A stretch of DNA of 64,000 nucleotides from DATADW01 sp963733905 (GTDB lineage: Bacteria > Actinomycetota > Acidimicrobiia > Spongiisociales > DATADW01), in assembly GCA_963733905.1 (NCBI GenBank), contig CAVTEU010000019.1:77967-141966 (forward strand), read 5' to 3'. The translations under genes were made by a program, and so were the position numbers. Below are positions 36,648-46,880 of the stretch, piece after piece (position 1 is the stretch's first letter; each line of letters begins with the position of its first letter). The notes below the pieces were generated by a model. That model did no database searches. It was not told the DNA's origin and saw nothing but the letters and a program-made list of their open reading frames with translations.

Positions 36648-37438
36648 CAGCGGGCCAGCCAAACCTGGAACTCGAGGATCCCGTGGTCCTCGACCGAAAC
36701 CACGATCGGTGCCGAGGGTGTGGTGATCCCGTAGTCGGCGAACGAGATATCGGTGGACCCGGTGACCAGGATCGCCCCGTCCACCAGTTGAGCCTCCAGG
36801 GGGATCTCGACCGGGTTGGTGGTCCCGTTGACGGTGAGCTCTCCGACGGCGGTGACGCTCACCGGCTCTCCCGATGCTGCACTCTCGCCCAACTCCACCG
36901 GCTCGGTGAGGACAAAAGTGGCGTCAGGGTTTGAGCTGGTGGCGAGCGTCCGCTGGATGGCGCCCTCTCTCCGTTGCTGATCGCTGACGATCTCGGTGAG
37001 GTCAGCCACGATCTCGGCGGATTCGAGCGTCGTGCCGCTGATATCGATGGTCCCGGTTACCGCGGGAGTGCGGCCCACGGCGGTGGTCGAGCCGAGGGTG
37101 GTGAGGACCTCCTCGACGCGGAACCCGGCGAACGTGGCTGTGGTCTCCTCGGTGACACTGAAGTCCCCGACGCCGGTGTCCACCGTCCAGGTGCCCTCGA
37201 TCCCGTCGACGCTTCCTGTGGTCTCCTCGGCCGAGGTGTCGTCGACAGCCGAAGCCGTTTCCTCGAGATCAACCGCGTCGGGGGCGTCGCCGCTGAAGAA
37301 CCAGATGACACCGCCGATCACTGCGGCGACCAGGACGCCGAGCCCGATGGCGATGGGCAACCAGGGGGGACGCTTCGTTGTCTCGGGTGATTTGTCCGTG
37401 TCGACCACTCTGGGTTTCCTCTCGTTGTTCGGTCCCAT
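36647..37438 (-). CDS. Membrane-anchored YceI-family protein
   Basis: An intact 263-residue protein. ATG 37438 (MGPNNERKP) is chosen; ATG/GTG starts farther up are possible. A transmembrane anchor (WLPIAIGLGVLVAAVIGGVI) is followed by an acidic/Thr linker and a YceI lipocalin-like barrel (GTWTVDTGVGDFSVTEETTA, VELGESAASGEPVSVTAVGE, TDISFADYGI). YceI folds bind isoprenoid-type or other hydrophobic ligands outside the membrane. Its stop shares a base with the dioxygenase start, suggesting that the two work together, for example by presenting a hydrophobic aromatic substrate (inference). Confidence 0.82.
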   Translation of the reverse strand: MGPNNERKPRVVDTDKSPETTKRPPWLPIAIGLGVLVAAVIGGVIWFFSGDAPDAVDLEETASAVDDTSAEETTGSVDGIEGTWTVDTGVGDFSVTEETTATFAGFRVEEVLTTLGSTTAVGRTPAVTGTIDISGTTLESAEIVADLTEIVSDQQRREGAIQRTLATSSNPDATFVLTEPVELGESAASGEPVSVTAVGELTVNGTTNPVEIPLEAQLVDGAILVTGSTDISFADYGITTPSAPIVVSVEDHGILEFQVWLAR

Positions 37439-37551
37439 ATTGGCGGCGTCGTGCTGGGCACCGGCTGAGCCGAACCTGGGAATCCGCTGTGAGGGCACCC
37501 GCACCGGCGTCGGGAATAGTGTTCTCGTCCCGGTCACAATGAAGGAGGAGG

Positions 37552-38873
37552 ATGTCTGCCGAGTTCTTTCCCGAGGTGAGCGAGCGGATCGGCCACGGAG
37601 ACGACGACCTCTCCTTCGCCGTATACGAACCCGACCGACTTGTAATGGGGAAGCGGATGGAGGATCACCTCCGCCCCGCAGTGTGCTTCTGGCATTCCTT
37701 CAACTGGCCGGGGAGTGACGTCTTCGGCGCCGGCACCTTCGATCGGCCCTGGCTGGCTCACGGAGTCGATCCGATGGAGGCGGCGCGTCAGAAGATGGAC
37801 GCCGCATTCGAGTTCCTCGAGAAGCTCGGGGTGCCGTTCTTCTGTTTCCACGATGCTGGACATCGCTCCGGAGGGCGACACGTTCGAGGCATCGGCCCGC
37901 AACCTGGATGCCATGGTCGAACTCGCCGAGAAGAAGATGTCGGAGACCGGGCTCCGTCTCCTCTGGGGCACTGCCAACCTCTTCTCGCATCCCAGGTACG
38001 CCGCGAGGGGCCGCCACCAACCCCGACCCCGAGGTCTTCGCATACGCCGCGGCCCAGGTGAAACACGCCCTCGAGGCGACGCTCCGGCTCGGCGGTGCCA
38101 ACTACGTGCTGTGGGGAGGACGCGAGGGCTACGACACCCTGCTCAACACCGACCTGCGCGCCGAGGGCGAGCAACTGGCCCGATTCCTCACCTTGGTTGC
38201 CGAGCACAAGCACCGCATCGGCTTCGAGGGAACACTCCTCATCGAGCCGAAACCGGCGGAGCCGACCAAGCACCAATACGACTACGACACACAGACGGTG
38301 CACGGGTTCCTGCAGCGCTTCGACCTCGCCGACGAGTACCGGGTCAACATCGAGGCGAACCACGCCACGCTGGCCGGGCACAGCTTCCACCATGAGGTGG
38401 CGTACGCCGTGGGCCACGGGATCTTCGGTTCGATCGACGCCAACCGCGGTGACGCCCAGAACGGATGGGACACCGATCAGTTCCCCAACTCGGTGGAGGA
38501 GTGGGCGCTTGTCCTCTACGAGATCCTCCGCGGCGGCGGGTTCACCACCGGCGGGCTCAACTTCGACACCAAGCTCCGCCGCCAATCGATCGACCGGAAC
38601 GACCTCTTCCACGGCCACATCGGCGCCATCGACACCGTTGCCGCCGCCCTGCTCGTCGCCGCCGATCTGGTCGAGTCCGAGGCGCTCTCCGGGCCGCTGG
38701 CAGAGAGGTACGCCGGCTGGTCTGGTCCGCTGGGGCGGGCCATCCACGACGGCACCGAGAGCCTCGACTCGCTGGAGGCGCGGGTGATGTCGGGCGAGAT
38801 CGACCCCACCCCCGTCTCGGGGCAACAGGAGCTACTGGAGAACCGGGTCAACCGGGCGATACGGTCCAGTTGA
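37552..38873 (+). CDS. xylA: Xylose isomerase (two frame breaks)
   Basis: TIM-barrel isomerase of about 440 residues converting D-xylose to D-xylulose. ATG 37552 follows GGAGGAGG. Signatures: FWHSFNWPGSDVFGAGT, FFCFHDAG (catalytic His), LLWGTANLFSHPRYA, NYVLWGGREGYDTLLNTD (family pattern), TLLIEPKPAEPTKHQYDYD with the metal Glu/Lys, and FDTKLRRQS near the C-terminus. Length puts it in the class II (longer) group. Breaks are near 37855 and 38010. It is divergent from the YceI gene and 49 bp upstream of xylB. Confidence 0.93.
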
Positions 38874-38922
38874 GCGGAATCCCGCAGGAGTTCTCCTCCG
38901 GCGCAAACCGGCTGACCCTCCG

Positions 38923-40429
38923 ATGAGCGTCGTGATCGGTATCGATTGCTCGACCACGGCGACCAAGGCGGTGGCCGTGGACGGTGCCGGCATGGTTCTC
39001 GGCGTGGCATCCGCCGAATACGGATACGAGACGCCCCGGCCGCTGTGGAGCGAGCAGGACCCGGCGCTGTGGTGGGACGGCGCGGTGACCGCGATCCGCC
39101 AGGTTGCTCGAGAACCACGATGTGGCTCCGGCCGACGTGGATGCAGTCGGGCTGACCGGCCAGATGCACGGGTCGGTCCTGCTCGACGACGAGAACCGGG
39201 TGGTGCGGCCCGCCATCCTGTGGAACGACCAGCGGACCGAGGCGGAGTGCGATGAGATCAGGCGACGAGTCGGCGCCGACCGCCTCATCGAGGTCACCGG
39301 GAACGACGCGCTCACCGGGTTCACCGCCCCCAAGCTGCTCTGGGTGCAAAACCACGAACCCGACCTGTGGCGGCGGGTGCGGCACGTCCTTCTCCCCAAG
39401 GACTACGTCCGCTTCAGGCTGACCGGCGAGCACGCCGTCGACGTCGCCGACGGGTCGGGGACGATCCTCTTCGACCTCGCGGCGCGAACCTGGTCGCCCG
39501 AGATCCTCGATGCGCTCGATCTCGACCCGCTGATGTTCCCCACGACCCACGAGGGCCCCGACGTGACCGGGGTGCTGTCGGCAGACGCGGCCGAGGCCAC
39601 CGGGCTGCGCCGCAGGGACACCGGTGGTCGCCGGTGGCGGTGACCAGGCGGCCAACGCGGTCGGGGTCGGCGCCGTCGCCCCCGGGGTGGTCGCCCTCTC
39701 GCTGGGGACGTCGGGAGTCGTCTTCGCCACCACCGATGGTCCGGTGATCGAGCCGAGGGGGCGGGTCCACGCCTTCTGTCACGCCGTCCCCGGGCGCTGG
39801 CACATGATGGGCGTGATGCTCTCGGCAGCGGGGAGCCTGCGCTGGCTGCGCGACGCCGTCGCCCCTGGCCGGTCCTTCGACGACCTGGTGGCCGGCGCCG
39901 CCGAGGTCCCCGCCGGGTCGGAGGGGCTCATCTTCCTCCCCTACCTCACCGGGGAGCGGACCCCCCACCCCGATCCGTCGGCGCGGGGCGCCTTCGTGGG
40001 CCTCACCGTCCGTCATGACCTGCGCCACCTCACCCGTGCGGTGCTCGAGGGCGTCGCCTACGGGTTGGCGGATGGTCTGGACGCGATGGTGGCGGCGGGC
40101 ACCGAACCGCCCGCCCAGATCAGAGCCTCGGGTGGTGGCATCCGCAGCGCGTCTGTGGCGGCAGATCCTCGCCGACGTCCTCGGTGCCGAGATCGCCACC
40201 GTGCAGACCGACGAGGGCGCCGCCTACGGAGCGGCGCTGCTCGCCGCGGTGGGATCGGGGCAATTCGAGACGGTTGAGGAGGCGTGCGACGCCACCATCG
40301 GGGTCGACCCGGCAGCGGCGCCATCGGACCTCGTGCGACCTCTACCGCGACGGGCACGCCCGTTACCGCGAGCTGTACCCGGCGCTCGCCCCCAGCTTCC
40401 ACCTGCTGGCCGAGCGGTCAGCCGTGTAG
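38923..40429 (+). CDS. xylB: Xylulokinase (about four frame breaks)
   Basis: FGGY kinase of about 500 residues phosphorylating D-xylulose. Motifs in order: VIGIDCSTTATKAVAVDGAG, GLTGQMHGSVLLDDENRV, PAILWNDQRTEAECDE, FTAPKLLWVQNHEPD (xylulokinase type), VVAGGGDQAANAVGVGAV, SLGTSGVVF, and RASGGG followed after a break by RLWRQILADVLGAEIATV. The end RYRELYPALAPSF is typical. Breaks occur near 39105, 39620, 40140 and 40325. The TAG at 40429 overlaps the convergent xylG end by 12 bp. Confidence 0.92.
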
Positions 40430-41201
40430 GTCGGCCAACTCCGACTGGGTGACGTCTTGGGGGAGCTTGCCGATGATGATCATGGCGAGCACCTCGTCCA
40501 TGGTCACCTCGTCCTTGTTCGACCGTGCCCACCAGCCTCCCGGTGAGCATGACGCTGATCCGGTCCGCCAGGTCGAAGACGTCGTGGATGTCGTGGCTGA
40601 TCAGGATGACCCCGATCCCCTCACGCTTCAGCTGCCGGATCAGGTCCATGACCTGCTCGGTCTCCGACGGCCCCAAGGCCGCCGTTGGCTCGTCCATGAT
40701 CAGGACGCGGGCGTTGAAGTGAACGGCGCGGGCGATGGCGACCGACTGCCGCTGCCCACCTGAGAGCCATCCCACCGCCGACTTGAAGTTCTGGAACTTC
40801 GGGTTCAGCCGGGTGATGACCCTGCGGGTGGCGTCCTCCATCGCCGAGTCGTCGAGCGTCCCCCACCGGGTGGTCAACTCGCGGCCGAGGAAGACGTTGC
40901 CCGGAGCATCGATGTTGTCGGCCAGAGCCAGCGTCTGGTAGATGGTCTCCACCCCATAGGCCTTGGCATCCCTTGGGCTGTGGATGGTGACCGGCTCGCC
41001 ATCGATCAGGATCTGGCCGGAGTCCGGCCGCTGCGCGCCGGACAAGGTCTTGATCAGCGTCGACTTGCCGGCGCCGTTGCCTCCGACCAGAGCGAGGACC
41101 TCGCCGGGATAGAGCTCGATGCTGACGTCCTGGACGGCGTGGACGCCACCGAAACTCACGAACATGTTCCTCATCTCGACCAGCGGGCGTTCGGTCGCCA
41201 T
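40418..41201 (-). CDS. xylG: Xylose-type ABC transporter ATP-binding protein, single NBD (one frame break)
   Basis: About 260 residues with one nucleotide-binding domain, unlike the two-domain RhaT. Walker A VGGNGAGKSTLIKTLSG, Q-loop ETIYQTLALADNIDAPGNVF, signature WLSGGQRQSVAIARAV, Walker B RVLIMDEPTAALG, H-loop VILISHDIHDVFDLADRI. After LVGTVEQ a break near 40520 gives the end KDEVTMDEVLAMIIIGKLP. Single-NBD members occur in fructose/xylose CUT2 systems (FrcA-like) and act as homodimers. ATG 41201. The substrate is inferred from xylAB next door. Confidence 0.88.
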
Positions 41202-41271
41202 CGGGACCGGCGGTCTGGTCTCCCGAGAATCGGAGGGTCCGGCTGCGGAGCAGCGGGCACGGGGGATTCGC

Positions 41272-42594
41272 TCACCGGGCCGCCCTCCTCCGATAGATCA
41301 CATCCACGGCCACCGCCGCCACCAAGACGATCCCGACCACGATGTCCTGGAGCGGTGCATCGACACCAATCAAGACCATGCCCGACTGGAGCGACTGCAT
41401 GATCAGGGCCCCGAGGACTGCCCCGGGGATGGTCCCGATCCCACCCGCGAGCGAGGTCCCGCCGATGACGGCTGCGGCGATGACAGAGAGCTCGGCGAGC
41501 GTCCCCAGCCCGCTGGTTGCGGCGTTCTGTCGAGCCGTCGACACCGCGGCGGCGACTCCGACCAGGATGCCCATCACCATGAAGGTCTTGACGATCGCCC
41601 GCCTGGTGTTGATACCGGCGAGCACCGACGCCTCCGGGTTGCCGCCGATGGAGAACACATATCGCCCGAAACGGAGGCGTTTCGCCACAAAGGTCATGAT
41701 CAGGGTGACGCCGATTGCGATCAGGACCGGGTAGGCGATGCCGAGCGGGATGTTGAGCCCGCCCTCCGGAATCGGGATGCCCTGCTCCTCGGCCACCTGA
41801 GCGGGCCACGTTCTCGGGGAGGTAGTAGCTGTTGGTCACCCACACCGCACCCAGGATCGCCGCCGAGCCCAGCACACCAAGTGTGATGTCGGCCCAGAGC
41901 GGCCGCAGCCGGAACCCGTACCTTGTCCGCTGCCTCCTCCGGTTGGCGAGCAACAGCGCGATCCCGACGCAGGCGGCGACACCGACCACCCAGCTCGCTA
42001 CCTCGCCGATAGCTCCACGCGACCCGCCCCCGAGCACCTGGAAGATCCGGTCCATCGGAGCGATGGTGCGGCCGCTGGCCAGCGCCCAAGCCACCCCCCT
42101 CCAGACGAGAAGCCCGCCAAGGGTGACGATGAACGAAGGCACCCCGACATAGGCGACGATGACCCCCTGGAACGTCCCGATGAGTGCCCCCATGGCTAGG
42201 GCCGCCAGGACGGCGATGATCCACGTCGACAGGATTGTCGAACCCGATCATCCCGGGAAGGATCTCTGCCTGGAGGAGGGCGATGGCAACCCCGATCGCC
42301 CCGAGCATCGACCCCACCGAGAGGTCGATGTTGCGGGAGACGATGACGAGAACCATCCCCGTTGCCATGATCGCAACCGAGGCCGTCTGGACGGAGAGAT
42401 TCCACAGATTTCTGCGGGGTCAGGAACGTCCCGCCCGACATGAAGTGGAATACCGTCCAGATGACCGCCAGCGCCACCAGCATCGCCAGCATCCGGGTGT
42501 CGACCTCGGTGGCGCGTATCAGTCCACCCAGCGATCGCCGGGGCGTCTCCTCCAGTTGCTCCTGTTCGGTGGGGGGAGCTTCGGTAACGCTCAT
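41272..42594 (-). CDS. xylH: Xylose-type ABC transporter permease (about four frame breaks)
   Basis: Large CUT2 permease of about 440 residues. ATG 42594 starts a 30-residue cytoplasmic tail and the helix MLAMLVALAVIWTVFHFMSG. Then come VIVSRNIDLSVGSMLGAIGV, FIVTLGGLLVWRGVAWALAS, a long inserted helix region (VASWVVGVAACVGIALLLAN) as in XylH, GINTRRAIVKTFMVMGILVG and VIGGTSLAGGIGTIPGAVLG. It ends VDVIYRRRAAR. Breaks lie near 42410, 42230 and 41795. The extra central helices and length are typical of xylose permeases. Confidence 0.87.
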
Positions 42595-42617
42595 CTGGTC
42601 ACCGCTATCAGCGTAGG

Positions 42618-42654
42618 CACCGCGTCCGTCCCGGGCTGCCGGGAGGACGCGGTG
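42618..42654 (-). terminator. Intercistronic hairpin after the xylose-binding protein gene
   Basis: CACCGCGTCC (42618-42627) pairs with GGACGCGGTG (42645-42654), and inside it CCCGG pairs with CCGGG around a 4-base loop. It lies in the 85-base gap between the xylF stop and the xylH start, with no U run. It is the same layout as the hairpin after the rhamnose binding protein. It probably stabilises or terminates to give more binding protein than permease. Confidence 0.7.
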
Positions 42655-42679
42655 CGCCTGCATCAGTGTTGTTCGGCTG

Positions 42680-43867
42680 TTACGGGCAAGCCGCCACGCT
42701 GCCGGCCTCGACTCCCTGACAGACTTCGTCTGCCGTGATCCATCCCGGCGTCGATGGGCACGTTCAGGTTCTCCTGGGTGATGGGGAGCGGAGTCAGGAT
42801 GATGGACTCCACGTCCACGCCGCCAGGAGTGGTGAACGGTTGGGCGTCGGTCCCGGCGGCCGGCGCCGAGTCGCCCAGGTCGTCGGGTGCCACCGCGTCG
42901 GCCAGTGCCGTCCCTCTCGACCAGCTGGAGAGCGACCTCGGCGGCCGTCTGTCCCAAAGCGAAGGCGTTCTTCCACACCGAGACGGACTGGGTGCCCAAT
43001 GCCACCCGGTTGAGGGCGGCGGGGTCGCCGTCCTGACCGGATACCGGAACCTCGCCGGCGAGGCCCTGCGCATCGAGTGCGGCAACGACGCCACCGGCCA
43101 TGCCGTCGTTGGAGGCCACGACCGCCTGAACGTCGTTGTCGTTCTGGGTGAGGAAGTTCTCCATGTTCTCCTGGGCGATCTCCGGATCCCAGTTGTCTGT
43201 GTAGGACTCACCGACATTGACGATGGCGCAATCGTCGGCGAGCTCTTCGCAGCCGGTCGCCTCGGTGAGGACCTCCATCTGCCCACCGAACAGGAAGTCG
43301 GCGTTGGCGTCGGCCTGGTTGCCCTTGATGAACACATAGTTCCCCTCGGGAACGAGCTCGTAGATGGCCCGCGCCTGCATCCTGCCCACCTCGACGTTGT
43401 CGAAGGTGATGTAGAAGACACCCGGATCCTCGATCAGCCGGTCATAGGCGATCACGGGGATCCCCTGCTCCAGCGGCGCTCTGCACCGCGGGCAGGATGG
43501 CGGTTCCGTCCTGTGCCAAGAGGATCAGGGCGTCGGCTCCCTGGCTGATCAGGTTCTCTACGTCGGTGAGCTGCTGCTCGGCGGACGAGCCGGCGTCTGC
43601 CTCGATGTATGTCGCTCCCGCCTCCTCGAGCACGGCCTGGATGGCGGGCTTGTCGGCGTTCGCCCAGCGTGGCTCGTTGAAGTTGTTCCAGGCCACTCCG
43701 ATGGTGATATCGCCCTCGGCGCCTGCCGCTGCGGTGGTATCGGATCCTCCTGCCGCCGTCGTGTCGGTCCCGCCAGCAGCTGTGGTGTCGGCGGTGCCAC
43801 CGCCGCACGCTGCGACCAGGAGCGCGAAAACCGCCAGACATGCCAATAGGCGTGCGTTGCCTTTCAA
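42680..43867 (-). CDS. xylF: Xylose ABC transporter substrate-binding lipoprotein (frame breaks)
   Basis: Solute receptor of about 395 residues. TTG 43867 is preferred: GAGGAGG lies 6 bases upstream; TTG 43885 lacks a site. Lipoprotein signal LLACLAVFALLVAAC, then a Thr/Ala/Gly linker (TTAAGGTDTTAAGGSDTT) and the binding fold: ITIGVAWNNFNEPRWANAD, LISQGADALILLAQDGTAI, and in the next frame IAYDRLIEDPGVFYITFDN. NYVFIKGNQADANADFLFGG and VVASNDGMAGGVVAAL are XylF-like. The end GWITADEVCQGVEAGSVAAC is reached after breaks near 43460, 42920 and 42740. The two late cysteines may form a disulfide. Confidence 0.88.
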
Positions 43868-44152
43868 AGTCGACCTCCTCGACAAAGCGCCCCGGAATCG
43901 GGACGGTTCAACTCGGTTGCCGGCGAAACCGGCGGAGAGACACTAGGCGCAACCCCATCCACCATGCCGCTCCCACCAGACCCCCGGCGAGGATAAATCG
44001 ATATGTGCGGCATGCAACAAACTTGGACCGTCCCGCCCGCTAGTTGCGCTACCCGGCCTTACATTGAGGTGGTCGGACTACCGCCCAGTGGTAGGTAGCG
44101 CCGCCAGACGTGACGTCGTCCCCGGCCCGCCGGAGGCGCGGACTGGTCCTGG
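43868..44152. other. Intergenic region upstream of xylFHG
   Basis: 285 bases without a recognisable gene. The minus strand must carry the xylF promoter. A small hairpin GCCGGCGAAACCGGC (about 43920) is visible. No clear operator repeat and no xylose regulator gene (ROK/XylR) is seen anywhere in the window. Confidence 0.4.
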
Positions 44153-45165
44153 TCAGCCGGACTCTGCGGCGTCGGCCACGATCCGCTCCATCACCTCGAG
44201 GTTGGCGATGGCGTCGCTCGGTGGCGTAGGTACCGGGGTCTCCTCCCTGAGAGCGCGCGAAAATGCATCCGCCTGCACCGCGTACTGGTCGGCCGCCGCC
44301 ACTTCGTGGACGACGAGGTCAGGCGCCACGGGCGGCTCACCGCCGGAGGCGACGAGGATCCGGGTGTCACGGTCGGGAGGAATGTTGAAGGGGATCTCGA
44401 CCAGGATTCTGCCTGTCGTCCCATGGATATGAACCCGCTGATCGGGCTCCAACTGGGTGGAGCAAGTGAGTGTTGCTTGGCGCCCGTCGAAGTCGAGCAA
44501 TGCCGAGGTCAGCACGTCGGTGCCAAACCCCGGGTCGCGCCTGATCGCCCCGGTCACCCGGGTGGGCTCGGTGCCGAACAACATGCGGGCGGCATTGACC
44601 GCGTAGCACCCGATGTCGAGGAGAGCGCCTCCACCGGCACCTGGCGATGTTGCGGATGTCGTCGGGGTTGACGTTGTAATAGGAGAAGAAGACCTGCACC
44701 GCGAGCAGATCACCGATAGCCCCTTCGGCGAGCAGCCGGCGCACCTCGACCCAGAGCGGGTGCAGCCGGTACATGAAGGCCTCCATCAGGAGCACCCCGG
44801 CGTCCTCGGCCGCCTGCACCATCCCCCGGGCCTCGGCGCTGCTCATGGCGAGCGGCTTCTCGCAGAGGACGTGCTTCCCTGCCTCCGCCGCCTTGACCGC
44901 CCACTCGGCGTGGAGGTGGTTGGGGAGAGGGATGTACACGGCATCGATCGCCGGGTCGTCGAGCAGGTCCTCGTAGGAGCCGTGCCAGCGCGGGATGGCA
45001 GAGGCGGGCCGCAGCCTCCTCGGCCCGGGCAGGCGAGCGCGACGCAATCGCGTCCACTTGGCTCAACTGCGACCGCTGCATCCCGGGTATGACGTGCTTG
45101 ACCGCGATCCCGGCGACCCCGAGGACGCCCCACCGCACCGGGTTGATTTCGATCGTTTCGTCCAT
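44153..45165 (-). CDS. Gfo/Idh/MocA-family dehydrogenase, xylose-dehydrogenase-like (two frame breaks)
   Basis: NAD(P)-dependent sugar dehydrogenase of about 335 residues. Rossmann part: VRWGVLGVAGIAVKHVIPGM, DAVYIPLPNHLHAEW, and the catalytic lysine in HVLCEKPLAMSSAEA. The C-terminal part has EAFMYRLHPLWVEVR, then after a break GGGALLDIGCYAVNAARMLF, the conserved Asp-x3-Tyr region. The pattern is that of D-xylose 1-dehydrogenase/dihydrodiol dehydrogenase relatives. Breaks near 45010 and 44650. Next to the xylose transporter, oxidation of xylose or another aldose to the lactone is the best guess, and a different sugar is possible. Confidence 0.8.
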
Positions 45166-45203
45166 GGCGCCGATTGTTCACCGCGGACGCGCTGCGGGCA
45201 AGC

Positions 45204-46880
45204 ATGACCGCCGGACAATCGCCCGCACCGTGGCTGGCAGCCGGCATCGCCGCCGGAGCCTTTGCCGCCCTTGGGCTGGGGCTGGTCGTGCTCGGAGCGG
45301 TGAGGGGGAACACGCCAACCGCCGCAGGGCCGCCGCACCTTGTCGAGGAGGCCGAGTCGATCGGGGTCCAACATGTCTACGACGGTGAGTTCACCTTCTT
45401 CGTCGGCGGTGGGGTGGCCGTGCTCGACTGCGACGACGACGGCTGGCCCGACCTCTACCTTGCGGGAGGAGCGAACGAGGCTTCGTTGTATCGCAACGAG
45501 AGCGTCGTCGGCGACATGGCTTTCACACGGGTCGACGGTGGCGCCACGGCGCTCACCGACGTCAGCGGTGCGTACCCGATCGACATCGACTCGGATGGCT
45601 TCACCGATCTCGCCGTGCTCAGGCTCGGAGAGAATGTCGTGCTCAGGGGTCTCGGCGATTGCAACTTCGAGCGCGCCAATGAGACCTGGTCGATCGATGG
45701 GGGCGACGAATGGACCGTGGCCTTCAGCGCCGCCTGGGAGGACGACGCCACCTTGCCAACCATGGTCTTTGGGAATTACGTCGAACTCGGCCCCACAGGG
45801 GAACAGACCGGTCGCTGCTCGGACCACATGCTTCTGCGACCAGCAGGAGATGAGTACGCCGACCCCGTGTCGCTCTCGCCGGGGTGGTGCACGCTCTCGG
45901 TGCTCTTCAGCGACTGGGACCGATCCGGACGGCGCGACCTGCGGATGACCAATGACCGCCACTACTACCGCGATGGCGAGGAGCAATTGTGGCGGATGGA
46001 TCCGGGCGAGACGCCGCGCCCCTACACCGCCGAGGAAGGGTGGGAGCGGATGCAGATCTGGGGGATGGGGATCGCCAGCCACGACCTAACCGGCGACGGG
46101 CTGCCCGAGGTGTTCCTCACCAGCCAGGGTGACAACAAGCTGCAGACATTGAGCGACGGCCCGGAACAACCCACCTACGAGGACATCGCCTTCGAACGCG
46201 GGGTGACGGCACACCGGCCCCATACGGGCGACAACACTTACCCATCGACTGCCTGGCACCCCGAGTTCGCCGACATCAACAACGACGGACTGATCGACCT
46301 CTTCGTGTCCAAGGGAAACGTCGAAGCGCAACCCGACTACGCCGCCAACGACCCGAGCAATCTCTTGCTCGGACAGCCCGATGGCACCTTCGTCGAGGCC
46401 GCCCCCGATGCAGGTCTGGTCGACTTCGCTCGCGGCCGTGGCGCGGCGCTGGTCGACCTCGACCTCGACGGGATGCTCGACCTCGTCGAGGTGGTCCGGC
46501 GCGAGCCGGTCAGGGTGTGGCACAACGTCGGCTTGGGGAGCGCCGATGCCCCGGAACCGATAGGAAACTGGGTCGCACTGCGCGTCGAGCAACCCGCTCC
46601 CAACGTCGACGCCATCGGCGGCTTCGTCACGGTGCGTGCCGGCGGCCAGACGATCGAGCGCGAGCTCACAGTCGGCGGCGGCCACGCCGGCGGTCAACAG
46701 GGCTGGCTCCACTTCGGGATCGGCGATGCCGACCGCGCCGAGGTCAGGGTGCAATGGCCCGACGGTGAAGTCGGTCCTTGGATGGACCTGCCGCCAACGG
46801 CTTCTCCGTCGTCGAGCGCGGCGCCGACGAGGTGGTCCCGATGCGACGCCCTCGGTGGGCAGGCGGTTGGGGGAGGGTGA
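45204..46880 (+). CDS. CRTAC1/UnbV-like FG-GAP repeat protein with ASPIC domain
   Basis: Exported protein of about 560 residues. ATG 45204 is followed by a signal-anchor (WLAAGIAAGAFAALGLGLVV). Several FG-GAP/VCBS calcium-binding repeats follow (VAVLDCDDDGWPDLYLAGG, IDIDSDGFTDLAVL, ADINNDGLIDLFVSKG, LVDLDLDGMLDLVEVV). A C-terminal ASPIC/UnbV domain contains IGGFVTVRAGGQTIERELTV and GGGHAGGQQGWLHFGIGDAD. The last residues before the listed stop are probably out of frame: ANGFSVVERGADEVVPM appears in the next frame, so the true end may lie slightly further. Together with the UnbU-like gene at 48436 it forms a pair often found linked in bacteria. Function unknown. Confidence 0.8.
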   Translation: MTAGQSPAPWLAAGIAAGAFAALGLGLVVLGAVRGNTPTAAGPPHLVEEAESIGVQHVYDGEFTFFVGGGVAVLDCDDDGWPDLYLAGGANEASLYRNESVVGDMAFTRVDGGATALTDVSGAYPIDIDSDGFTDLAVLRLGENVVLRGLGDCNFERANETWSIDGGDEWTVAFSAAWEDDATLPTMVFGNYVELGPTGEQTGRCSDHMLLRPAGDEYADPVSLSPGWCTLSVLFSDWDRSGRRDLRMTNDRHYYRDGEEQLWRMDPGETPRPYTAEEGWERMQIWGMGIASHDLTGDGLPEVFLTSQGDNKLQTLSDGPEQPTYEDIAFERGVTAHRPHTGDNTYPSTAWHPEFADINNDGLIDLFVSKGNVEAQPDYAANDPSNLLLGQPDGTFVEAAPDAGLVDFARGRGAALVDLDLDGMLDLVEVVRREPVRVWHNVGLGSADAPEPIGNWVALRVEQPAPNVDAIGGFVTVRAGGQTIERELTVGGGHAGGQQGWLHFGIGDADRAEVRVQWPDGEVGPWMDLPPTASPSSSAAPTRWSRCDALGGQAVGGG

